Of a stretch of DNA of 47,911 nucleotides, positions 1 through 10,900 are shown piece by piece. The notes below the pieces were generated by a model. That model saw nothing but the letters and a program-made list of their open reading frames with translations, did no database searches and was not told where the DNA came from. Origin of the DNA: Acrasis kona (taxonomy: Eukaryota > Heterolobosea > Eutetramitea > Acrasida > Acrasidae). A program made the position numbers and the translations under genes. The stretch lies in the NCBI GenBank assembly GCA_026419775.2, contig JAOPGA020000577.1, positions 1-47,911 on the forward strand. The letters are read 5' to 3'. The first letter of the stretch is position 1. Each line of letters begins with the position of its first letter.

Positions 1-2151
1 TTGTCTTGATTTTAGCAGTTAAAAACCTTATCCATGAGTATGTCGCTTCATACGGATATGCTGTACTAGCACGACGATGACCGTTGTTTTTGATGTCATC
101 AATCAAATGATATAACAGATTATGAATAGATATTTGTTGTTCCACAAACAATTTACCCCATACCTCTTCTAGTTGTTTTAACATCGATTGTAATGTCTGC
201 TCCCAATTCCCTTCATACACCTCCTCCTTAATAAGTCTCATAACTTTATTAACTAAAATAAATGCCTGTAACAAGTTGTGATTAGGAGGTAGTACTTGAA
301 CAAGAACCGATGGAGCGTATTTCAATAAAAACAATTCCTTTTGTTTAGATTTCCAAAAGGACATTTGGTCAAAAGGTTTTTTAGTATCTGTTCCAGGTAT
401 CGGTATTATAGAGTCGTAAATCTTTCCAATAATAACTAAGTACTTTTTTTCAAAATCCGCCTTTAGCTTTGTGATTAAATACTCAAAAATATTGGTCCAC
501 ATATGCATATCATCTGTGACATTATTGACAAATGCATCAAAATGAGGATATAAACCTAAAATTGGCATAGATTTAGCACCTTCCCGGTTTTCTTTAGATC
601 TACGGCACAATTGAAGTTGACTAACTACATTTCTATCAGAACCAACAATACCAAATTTAAAATTATAACTACACTTCTGACAACCATGAATTCCATTGTG
701 CTTTAAATTTCCATTTTGAGTTGCTGATGCAGGTAAGTCATTTACAGTTATAGTTAAAACAATACGAAGTGCTCTGTTTTCAACAGTAACCCTTGTATAA
801 TTATTGTAATTTAATTCTATTAATAACAATAAGTTAAAAAGGTTACAATTAGAGGGCTCTTTCTTTCCATGATGAATATATGACATATGAATATTATCAA
901 ACAAATCTCTATTCTCTTTAACTCTACTGAGATTACCTAAAGAACCAACCCATAACTTTGTTGATCCTTTTCCAATACAAGCAGGTACTCCATCTGCAGA
1001 TAACTGTACAAACATTATAATGGGATTTGTAGGATCATTTTTAAATTTATTATATATATCCCTTGAATGTTTTCCATCAATAAAATCACTAATCTCATCC
1101 TCATTACTTGGGCGAATGTTATCTGATTCAACAACCAAACTATGGTCAAATTGTAATTTACTAAGTAGAATATGAGACACCGGAATATAAAAATAGTACC
1201 ACTTTGGTCTATACACAGTCTTGTTATTGGAATTATATTTTTTAAACCCTTCATTTTTACAATTTGGACATACTTGTTGTTTATTTAACAACGGATCAAA
1301 TAAATGTTTATTACAAGCACCGCAATATGGAATTCTTTTAATTAAATCAGGACTGATAAATTTTTTTTCTAAAGCATCAAATGTTGTTGGTAAATTATTT
1401 GGAGATGGAAGACAACTTTTCATGATTTTAATATGGTTGTCGGAAGAAATCATGCTTTCTGTAGTTTTGACTTTGTTTTGAAGCATTTGAAGGTAAACCT
1501 CTTTTAACTTAGTATCAGACCCACTACATAATTTTTGATTATTTTGACTTTTTGAATGTGGTGTTAAAATAACAGGGCTCCGTAAACCAAGGAATCTAAC
1601 CCAATCATATTTGAATGATTCGATAGTGAGGTTGAATAAATCATTGTTACTTTCAATATCAATATTTAACTTGGCGGCTTGTGATTTGAGAACAGAAAAA
1701 CTATCAAATATTGGAGAGCTGTCGGAAATGGTTTCTTCAGAATGTTCTTCACAATTATCGTAATCTTCTATATTTCCTTGTTCGGCAATGCTTTGAAATA
1801 TCGCATCATCAGGATCATCTGATAACTGCTTGGCTTCTGGATTTAATTCGTCCAACAAATATAGTTGATTTGTTTCCACAGGATCATCTTCTTCATTGGA
1901 AGCATCATCATAATTTATTTCTCCACCATCAGTAATACCTCCACCGTCATTATCATCGCCACCCAATTTCTCCTCCTCTAGTTCTTCATACAGGTCATGG
2001 TTTAATTTCTAAATCCGCTGTTAATAATTAATGTAGGTTCAGATTAATTTACATCAGCAAGCCGTTGCTTTCGAATGCTCTCTTCTTCTTTTTGTTTTTC
2101 TTTTTCAGCGTTTTCTTCTCTTTTTCTTTTGCGTTGTTTTTGATGAGCCAT
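1..2151 (-). CDS. CACTA/EnSpm-like DNA transposase, partial (runs off the left edge)
   Basis: Seen: the minus strand is open from 2008 down to base 1, about 669 codons without a stop. It has no in-frame ATG at its start and reads from an acceptor TTTAG at 2009. A short upstream exon (ATG at 2151, Lys/Arg/Glu-rich) ends at a GTAAAT donor at 2052, giving a 44-base phase-0 intron at 2009-2052. The protein starts with a charged, acidic region (DDNDGGGITDGG, EEDDPVET), then a CxxC...CxxC zinc ribbon (PYCGACNK ... VCPNCKNE). A transposase core follows: QLSADGVPACIGKG, HGIHGCQKCSYNFK and DDMHMWTNIF. Known: the DGVP and DxMH blocks are typical of Tnp2/Plavaka-like CACTA transposases and carry two acidic catalytic residues; the third would lie beyond the window. 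Inference: this is a plain cut-and-paste DNA transposon and looks intact as far as it can be read. The start could instead be upstream at 2229, in frame. Confidence 0.8.
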
Positions 2152-2229
2152 TTCTGTTATCTGCTTGTGTACCGAAATTCTTGATGTTGTATGTTTTGGT
2201 TGGGTGATAAAGTACAAAATAAACAGCAA

Positions 2230-2751
2230 ACTGACCGTTACTAACCAAGAACCAACAACATTGCAGAATTGAATCGTTTAACTAACATTGTCAAAAGAGC
2301 TACTACCACAACACTTTCACCAGCATAAAGTATTGGCAAATTTGAGATTTTTAACTCCTCAACAAACTTTCAGCCTCAGGTATCGATGTGAAAACCTTCT
2401 GGTTCGGCAAGAAATTCGATGATATCAATACCTAGATCTAATCACCATTGAAATTCCTCCTAATACCTAACATGGCACGGTCATTGGAGAGTTTAACTTC
2501 GGTAACTCTCTGGATATAGGATTATCTGGCATTGGTAAAGTGGTCGATAACATTGCGAAGAAATTCTCAACCTACGCTCTGTTGGTTAGGGCATTTGTTA
2601 AGGATAGATTGGTACGAGCAGTTATTGAACATAGGGTAAACATTGAATCACACCTGCAGAAGACATTTAATACTAAGGTTACATTTACATGCACGTTGTA
2701 AGGGCATATATCTAAAACATCCGGTCGGCCGTACAAATTCTTGAACATTGT
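2230..2751 (+). pseudogene. Decayed coding remnant, family unknown
   Basis: Plus-strand stretches read like protein in short open pieces, for example one containing GTVIGEFNFGNSLDIG and VKDRLVRAVIEHR, but no continuous reading frame exists. The remnant is broken several times and I do not recognise the family. It lies between the transposase start and the small coiled-coil ORF at 2752, so it may belong to a larger mobile or virus-like element that has decayed. I treat it as a fossil. Support is only the protein-like composition of the fragments. Confidence 0.35.
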
Positions 2752-3111
2752 GTGCTCATCGGAAGAGACAGCCAGAATCCTACTGATCAGGGAATTAATT
2801 TTGAACATTTTATCATCCTACCATGGAAACCAACCGACATCATCCCATCGCCTTCTCAAAAAGCTAAGAAGAATACAAAGAAGCAAACCATTTTGACATC
2901 TCTAGACGATGACGGAATTCTTGCAAGGATTGAGAAGATGGGGAAGTCGATAATAGAGTTTGAAAAAAGACTGGCTGCAGTGGAGGAATCTCTTACGGAC
3001 ATTTGGACAACAGTAGATAAAACAAACCTCAACATGGACACCCTGCTACTCAAAATGGATCAGTACAATCATAGAAGAATAAATGCTGGTATAGCTGCAA
3101 AGAAAAAATAG
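2752..3111 (+). CDS. Small lysine-rich coiled-coil ORF, unrecognised
   Basis: A 119-codon ORF. Residues ~30-45 are rich in Lys/Ser (SPSQKAKKNTKKQ). Residues ~55-110 form a likely amphipathic coiled coil (ILARIEKMGKSIIEFEKRL, then further heptads to LLLKMDQY), and the tail is basic (AAKKK). An internal ATG at 2821 would also fit as a start. It follows directly on a decayed coding remnant and may be its surviving 3' end rather than an independent gene. No family is recognised. Confidence 0.35.
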   Translation: MLIGRDSQNPTDQGINFEHFIILPWKPTDIIPSPSQKAKKNTKKQTILTSLDDDGILARIEKMGKSIIEFEKRLAAVEESLTDIWTTVDKTNLNMDTLLLKMDQYNHRRINAGIAAKKK

Positions 3112-4249
3112 GATGGAGAGCAAACGCTCAAAATAAATGTTCTATGTCAGACTATGCGCATACTTTTTCTTTTGTTCTGTGGTTGTTAGCATTGAATCTA
3201 TAGTTCTTTTTTAATAAAGCGTTTTTATATATAAAATATTCCAGAATTTTACAGCACACATATGTAGAGGACGGCCTGTTATATGTTAAAATGCTCTTCG
3301 CTTTTGTACTTTATCGTTTGTATCGTGGTTTTTTGTTTCTTGTAACACTAACAGGATAGAAACCAAGTAAGATGCATGAACAAGAGCACGTGTGAACTTG
3401 ATAGGGAGTGGAAAAGCAAAGATGATAAAATAAAAGATCGGATGCTTCCAACAATATAACAGCAGCAAGTGTCAATAATCTTGACCCACATTTCCATATG
3501 CAGCGAGGGTTATAGAGCAGTCACTGTGGAAACATAGGAAGGGAACAGACATTACGAGCAATCTAAGAGTCAGGAAACATGCCATCTAAAAAGAATTATC
3601 CAATTAAATTCCAAAGTAACGNAAGAATAGATCCGAAGAACTTGGTCTCCGCAAAGGATAACGCTTAATGCTTTGTAGTGATTTTAGGTCTCTCTAGAGA
3701 ACAAGAGGTGTCCATCAGCACATCACATGAATTGATTGAGGTGAATTGTTTCGTCCAAGAGCCCTTCAAAAAATCATCATACTAAGCCTACCAGCAAAAT
3801 CCAACCGTGCCTTCAAACCAGTAATAATGCAACAACAACAAGCTTTGATAACCTCATTTCACCTCACNAATGCAGGGAGGAAATTAATTTAAAGGAGACA
3901 TGACGACTTGAAGATTGCCCAGAAGAACGATCACGACGCCATTTGCACCATGAAGGACGACGTAATTAGCGAAGCCAAACTGGACATTAAAGCCATATTA
4001 AACTGATGACAGAGCCATTACAAAGAACCTGTTGAATACCAGCAGCAAGGGCAGTCAAGCGGTAAATATTTCTTAATGAAGAAGAATAAAGGAGAGCAAC
4101 TGAAAGCGGACTGGGTAGGATAGGACAAGGAAATGTATGGAGGAAGATTAATTGTAAACAGTGTTCGGCNTATTCAAATTGTAGTCTAATTGGATCATAG
4201 CTCCAAACAAATAAATGTTTACTATATGAATGTTTGTATTACGCTTCAA
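3112..4249. other. Gene-poor stretch with decayed coding-like fragments and ambiguous bases
   Basis: No intact gene was seen. Short open pieces around 3890-4060 look like former coding sequence (for example KIAQKNDHDAICTMKDDV), but stops are frequent. Three unresolved bases (n) lie at 3622, 3868 and 4170. The stretch continues the decay seen from 2230 and is best read as an old repeat or element remnant of unknown type. Confidence 0.4.
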
Positions 4250-4368
4250 CAATATAAGAACAATGAAGGGTGCAATGATTTTGTCACTCCTTTTGTATTG
4301 CGATGGCTTCGCTCATCTCAATACAATATTGTTCTAAAATCATTGCACCCTTCATTGTTCTTATATTG
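4250..4368. repeat. Perfect 33-base inverted repeat around a 53-base spacer
   Basis: Bases 4250-4282 are the exact reverse complement of 4336-4368 (arms begin CAATATAAGAACAATGAAGG). Inside the spacer a second short pair, TTGTATTG/CAATACAA, can extend the hairpin. A perfect 33-base match in otherwise decayed DNA implies recent origin or active maintenance. It could be a short non-autonomous DNA element (MITE-like) or a fold-back. No clear target duplication was seen at the ends. It lies about 420 bases upstream of SPT16. Confidence 0.8.
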
Positions 4369-4785
4369 CCTCCGCTTATTATATATTAGTGTTGCAAACA
4401 TCAATATTAAATTACTTGTAACATATCAATCTCTTCATTTTCATTTGATTATTATTGCTCTTTGAGTAAATTCTGACGGCATTATTAAAATAAAAATAGA
4501 AATCTTATAATAGAGTTTGTAAGCATTTTCAAGGCAATCTTAATATCATCTTAAGACAATTTCAATAACATATAGAAAATTGAAATTACAATCAAAATAT
4601 CTTAATAACAAAGATTATATTCAGATGATCTTAAAATTAAAACAATGAGATTTTAAACTTCCAAATATTGAGACTAGGGTGTTGGATCATGCACTTCATC
4701 TACGAACCAATTTGGTAAATTGTAATGATCAACCTACTAATCATAGAGGCGGAAAAGATCAATAAACTTTCACAAAAACGATCCA
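4369..4785. other. AT-rich intergenic DNA upstream of SPT16
   Basis: This carries no ORF or repeat that I can support. It is presumably the SPT16 promoter and 5' untranslated region; no core promoter motif could be identified with confidence. Confidence 0.4.
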
Positions 4786-7700
4786 ATGTCTAATGCCTCG
4801 GTCAAGTTGGACGAGACCACATTTTTCAACAGACTTCAACGGATCTTTGAACATTACAGACAAAAACCAGAACTATGGGGTGGAGTTGATAGTTTTGTTA
4901 GTGCCGGAGGCCTATTAGACTCCGAATCCGAATTCGACAGTCCAAAAAGTACAGTTCTTGGCATATGGTTACTGGGGTATGAATTTACCGAAACAATAAT
5001 GTTCTTCAACAAAGACGTTGTTCACTTTTACACCAATACAAAAAAAGTCAACATTTTGCAACCGCTGGTCGAAAAAAATAAGGCAATGGTACAAATACAC
5101 GATCATTCAAAAATATCAAAAGAAGATTTTTTGAAACGTGTCAATCCTGGAAAGAAGGTCGGCATCATTGCAGAAGACAGAACAAAATTAAAAGTATGTT
5201 CATTTTCACGTGACAATTTCATTAAACATTTGTTCAGGGACAGCGCATGAGCGACTGGTTCCAAGAATTAGACAATCGCACCGATTTTGAAAAAATTGAC
5301 ATTACGGCTGCCATCGCCAACTTGTTTGTGGTACATACCGGCACCGAAGTGAACTTCCTCAAACTCTCGGGCTCCATCGTCAGCTTGGCCCTCAAGAGAA
5401 ATTTCAAAACCTCCATGGAAGGCACCATTGAAGATGACAAAAAGAAGCCACACAGACAATTCGCAGATGATGTAGAAGAGTACGTGAACAATTACAAAAA
5501 GAAGGCATCCAAAGATGATGTGGTGGAAACTGCTTTCAATCCAATCATTCAAAGCGGAGCAGGTAACTACGATCTAAAATCCATCGGAGCCACCAGCGAC
5601 GGGAACGATCTACATTTCGGCACCATCATTGCTCAATTAGGAGTCAGATACAATGGATACTGTTCCACCATTGCACGCACGTACATGGTAGGTCCGAGCA
5701 ACGCCGAAGAAGCCGATTACAATCTGCTCGTCGAAGTTTATCAAAATGTACTCAAGAACTTGAAGATTGGAAACAAGATGAACACCATTTACAAATCAGC
5801 CAGATCGCTCGTAGAAAAGACCAAACCATCATTACTGCCACATTTCTTGGATCACGTCGGATATGCACTAGGCGTCACTCCGTGTCAAACCGAATACATG
5901 ATCAACGAACACATTGAACAAGTCATCAGCAGCAACATGACCATATGCATCCATGTGGGATTCAAGGACGTTCCCGATCCATCCCAATCGGACATCAAAA
6001 AACAATCCTACAGCTTACTGGTGGCCGATACGTTCCTCATTCATTCCGACAATCAACAACCACCAACGGCACTCACCAACGGTAAAATGAATTACGAAGA
6101 ATGTAGCTACACGCTCGACGACGAAGACGACGACGAAGAAATGAAGGAAAATTCACATTCCAATCATTCACAATCCAACATTGACATTGATTCCGAAGTA
6201 CGATTGACGCGCACCAGAGAAAAACAAGGAGAGATTCAAAATGCAGAAGATTTGCGCAAGAAGAGACAGGAAGAAATCCTAGCCAAGAAGCAATCCGAAT
6301 TCAAAAAACGTGGAAAATCAAACGACGATTCCGAACAAGTTGAACATTTAACAATGGACGAGAAATTAGCAAATGGAGAAGTTTATAGTTACAAATCGGT
6401 GAGCGATTATCCAAAAGAATTAAAGAGAAATAAAGTCATGGTGGATCACAAACGAGAGACCGTATTGTTCCCTATCAACGGCACCCACGTTCCGTTCCAC
6501 ATCAGCACCATCAAAAACGTGAGCAAAGCCGACGAAAACGACTACACGGTGCTCAGAATCAATTTCAAAACGATGCAACAAAATTTCGGTCAATCTTACG
6601 CGCCCGCCAAAATGTTCCCGCATGCAACATTTATAAAAGAAATTTCTCTCAAGAGCAAAAATCCAGAAAATCTCTCCACGGCGCTTCGTTTGATTCAAGA
6701 ATCACGCAAGCGCGTCACCCAACGAGAACGAGACATTCACACGCACGGAGAAGAAGTTCAACAGGGCGATTTGATACTGACGCGAGGTGCCAACAAACCA
6801 GCTCGATTGCCAGATGTTTATATCCGACCGGGCAAAAAACAAATCGGAACGTTGGAATGTCACGAGAATGGATTACGATTCGTACCGCAGCGAGAAGTAA
6901 AGGGAAGCACCGGAAAACAAGATATTTTATTTTCCAACATTAAACATGCATTTTTTCAAAGTGCAACCAATAAGGATATCGTGGTGCTCCTGAGCTTCCA
7001 TTTGCACTCTCCGCTCATGATTGGAAAAAAAACTTTTTTGGACATTCAATTCTATACGGAAGTGGTGGAGGAGTATCATAACATTACTGGTAGGTTCAGA
7101 CAATCGACCAGCGAAATGGAGAGCATGGAGGAGGAGAGGAGAGAGAGAGCGTTGAAGAATAAATTGAATAGAGAATTCAAAGCATTTAGTAATAAAGTGG
7201 AAGAAAAGGGAAATTTGGAATTCGAAAGTCCGTATCGAGATTTGGAATTTGCGGGCACTCCGTATCGATCGAGCGTCATGTTGGCCCCTACGGTGAATTG
7301 TTTGGTGAGCTTGAGCGAATATCCAGTGTTCGTGTTGCCTCTCGACGAAGTGGAAATTGTGAATTTCGAAAGAATCAAATTGGGATTGAAGAATTTCGAT
7401 ATTGTTTTCGTGCTCAAGGATTATAATAAGCCGGTGGTGAGCGTGAACATTATTCCGATTCAGAAATTAGATGACATTAAGAATTGGTTGAATCAGATGG
7501 AAATTAAATATTTCGAAGGAGTGGCGAATTTGGCATGGGCCAATATATTAAAGACCATTAGGGACGATCGAGCCAATTGGGATCCATGGAGTGCTGATAA
7601 GGGTTGGAATAGTTTCTTGAATTTGGATGATGGACAGGATGACGATGATCCGGAGGATAACGAGGAGGATGATTATAATCCTTCGGAGGATGATGGCGAT

Positions 7701-7904
7701 GAGAGCGAGGATTATAATTCTGAACAGGATACTGACGATGACGACGAGTATGCAGTGGATGACGACAGTGACGAGGGCGTGGATTGGGACGAGATGGAGA
7801 AGGATGCAGAAAAGTCGGATCGAAGAGCTAGAGAGAAGAGAGGCGATTATTCGGATGAGGAAAATGAAGGAAAACAACCTGCAAAGAAGAGACAAAAGAA
7901 ATAA
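4786..7904 (+). CDS. SPT16: FACT complex subunit SPT16 (histone chaperone)
   Basis: FACT moves nucleosomes aside for RNA and DNA polymerases in the nucleus. The gene has two exons, 4786-5193 and 5238-7904, joined across a 44-base intron (GTATGT...TTCAG, phase 0). The spliced protein is 1024 residues, close to the usual 1035-1047. Splicing joins ...IIAEDRTKLK to GQRMSDWFQEL, which restores the expected SPT16 order. Order seen: N-terminal aminopeptidase-like domain (residues ~1-165), peptidase M24-like fold (~175-430, with FGTIIAQLGVRYNGYCSTIARTY and HVGYALGV), dimerisation and middle domains with tandem PH-like folds (~500-920), and a long Asp/Glu-rich C-terminal tail ending in a basic segment (GKQPAKKRQKK). 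Convergent with TOP2: only 5 bases separate the stop codons, so the 3' untranslated regions must overlap. Identification is firm. Confidence 0.97.
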
Positions 7905-7909
7905 ACTCT

Positions 7910-10900
7910 TTAATCATCTGGTTCATAGTCGCTTTCTTCGTCATCCACTGTTATTTCTTCTTCATCGTCCTCTTCTTCATCGTCTTCATCGTCCTCTTCT
8001 TCGAACACTACCTTTGCTTTACTTGTTGGTTTTTTTCCTCTTGTGGGTCTTGCTCTTACTTGAACGTCCTCGTCCTCTTTTTCGCTATCCGATAAACCAA
8101 TCAATTCTACATCGCTCTCGTCCTCCTCTGCTTCATCTTCGCTCTCCTCCTTCTTTTTTGCACGCGAAGATTTGGCAACAGGTTTCTTCGCAGGTGCCTT
8201 CTTCTCTGGAACCTTTGGCTTTTCTTCGTCATCAGTCAAATCCACTTGGTCGAATGGATTCTGTAAAGGTAATTTAGAAGGTGGAGTCGTTGCCTTTTTG
8301 AAGAAACTCGTAATCTTTGGACTACCAGCTTCATCCAGCGGAGTAATCTTTCTCTTTTTCGCAACTGGTTTCTTTACGAGCGTCGTGGATTTGACTGGAC
8401 TTGACGGACTAGTTATTTTTACATGATCGTCGACGACGGGCGAAGGTATCGAATTCTTCTTTGCTAATCTAGCAGCTAAACTATCTCCCATGTCATCATC
8501 ATCTTCTTCCTCCTCTTCCACCTTTTCATCTTCGCTATCTTCTACTCGTTGTACTTGTGCCTTCTTGTTGGATTTTACCGCCTTTGTCTTTACGACCGGT
8601 GGTTTCTTTTTTGTGGGCAATACCTTTTCTTCCTCCTCCTCTTCTTCATCGACTTGCACCTTGTCCTCTTCGCTCTCCGATTTGACATCCTCTTCGTCCT
8701 CCTCTTCTTCCTTCTTCTTGAACGACAATTTGGTTTGTTTCGATTTGGATGCAGCGGTCTCCTTCTTGGTGGCAGTCTTCTTTGCGGCGGTGGTCTTTTT
8801 GGCGGGTGCCTTCTTCTTCTTGATGGGTTCTCCATTCTCATCTAATTGTTCCTCATCAATCTCATCTGGTAATTCATCATCGTCTTCTTCCTTTTTTCTC
8901 TTTCCCTTTGCTGCGGTTTGTTTGATGATCGCTGCAGGTCTCAATCGACTCGTTCTTCTCAAACCCTTGCTAACGGCAATTTTTCCCGCCTTTTTCTTTT
9001 TTTCCTTTACAATTTTCTTCAAGTAATCTTCTTCGTCCTTGATGTCCTTTTGTTCTGATTCTTCGAGAGCGTCGCAGAATTCATCCAATTCTTGTAACCA
9101 AATATCCTTGACGTCTCTCTTGATGAGCGCATCTAATTCATCTTGTTTTGATTGTTTTTCTGATTCTAATTTTTGAACTTTTTCGAACGTCAAGCTCATC
9201 AGGCTCATGTTTAATAAATAAGAGTAACCATTTTCTAATTGTTTAATGTTGGATTCGGATTCGGATTCCGATTCCGATTCGTCGCGATCCGAATTTCCAT
9301 CTTCTTGATCGTCATCGTCATCATCGTCTCGATCGTCGTCCTTCTTCTTTTTTGATGATTTCGAAGCACTTGATTTTTGATTCATGACCAAATCGAATTT
9401 CAATTTTTTTAATTCTTGTAACAAATCTTGCTTCTTGCGTTTGCGTATGATCAATTCGTCCTTACAAACCATCAATATGAAACGAACCTTATTATCCAAA
9501 ACATTTAATTCTCGTTTATACTTGTTCATCATGAATTCTTTTCTCTTCAAATAAGCTTGCATGCGAATTTCGTAAAATTCATGAATCACATCCAAAGAAT
9601 TACCAAATGTCTTGATGCGACCGTCCGATGCAAAAAGCGTCATGTTGGATAACGAAATCTTCTTGGTCAACTTGAAGTACTTTTCGGTGCCGACTCCTTG
9701 TATGTGCTTCATTTGTTCGGGAGTGACCTTCACGGTGAAACTGACCGTAATGTCGGTATGATTTTCTCTAAAATCTTTAATTTGATTCGAATCCTCTCCG
9801 ATTAATTTTTCCAAAAAGTCCTTGTAGGTTTGCGTCCATACTTTTACCGGTAATTCCGTAATTTCGAAACTATCGTCGTTGACTTGTTCGCAAGATCCAC
9901 ATGTCGCCCAGCTCGAATCTCCCGTGGATTGTTGAACGTTTCCATCAAAGTTTTTATACCAAGGAGCCATTTCGATCATTTCTTCTCCGTTCAACAATCG
10001 TTTCAAATTATCGACCACATCTAATGGATTGTGATTCGGAATGTTGGTGCTCCATGCCGTTCCGATGCCTTCTGCTCCATTAATCAGCACCAATGGTAGG
10101 ATGGGAATGTAAAATTTAGGTTCGATGGATTGTCCATCGTCATTTTGATAATCCAAAATGTCATCGTCTTGCTTCTTGAACAAGTATCGGGTGATTTTGG
10201 ATAATTTGGTGAAAATGTAACGAGGAGATGCGGAATCTTTACCTCCCTGCAATCGAGTTCCGAACTGACCGCTGGGCACCAACAAATTCATGTTGTTGCT
10301 TCCCACGTAGTTTTGTGCCATGTTGACGATGGTTCCCGCCAACGAAGCTTCTCCGTGGTGATAGGCCGAATGTTCGGCCACGTAACCACACAATTGAGCG
10401 ACCTTAATCTCTCGTGTTAAATTTCTCTTGAAGCACGAAAAAATAATTTTGCGTTGACCAGGTTTGAATCCATCCACCAGGCTAGGAATGGATCTCGCAC
10501 AATCGGCAATGCTGAACAATATGAATTCCTTGTCGAAGAAATCGGTGTAGGTGATTGATTTGGTTTTGAAATCAATGTGAGTTCCGTCTTGATGTTCGTT
10601 CAGCCATCTCTTGCGATCGGGCACTTTATCTTTTTGAAATGCCGTCACGATTCGATCGTCCGCTGCTTGTCCCTCCCATTTGAATTCCTTCTCGTGCGTG
10701 TTGATTTGCGAAAAGTACGTCTTTGCATCTTTGGCGGTGGAAGTTCCTAATCCCTTATAGTACTTGATGTCCCATGCTTTCGTGTCGATTTGTTCCTTCC
10801 ATGATTCGTATTCGGGTATGGTGTAAAAGTTCTTTTCTGCTTTGGATCGCTTGTTGGTCGCCTTGACAATGGGAGTGATGAATTGCTTGATGAATCCCTT

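Noticed and set aside
5194-5250. Frameshift splitting SPT16 into two genes
   Set aside because: A 44-base GTATGT...TTCAG intron in phase 0 joins the halves exactly where the family sequence continues.
7548-8277. Ile- and Arg/Met-rich frames over the SPT16 acidic tail
   Set aside because: Shadow frames of GAT/GAA-rich codons; no independent start, domain or conservation signal.
8172-9026. Plus-strand Ser/Phe-rich frames opposite TOP2
   Set aside because: They are mirror frames of the acidic and lysine-rich codons in the TOP2 C-terminal tail; composition follows directly from the opposite strand.
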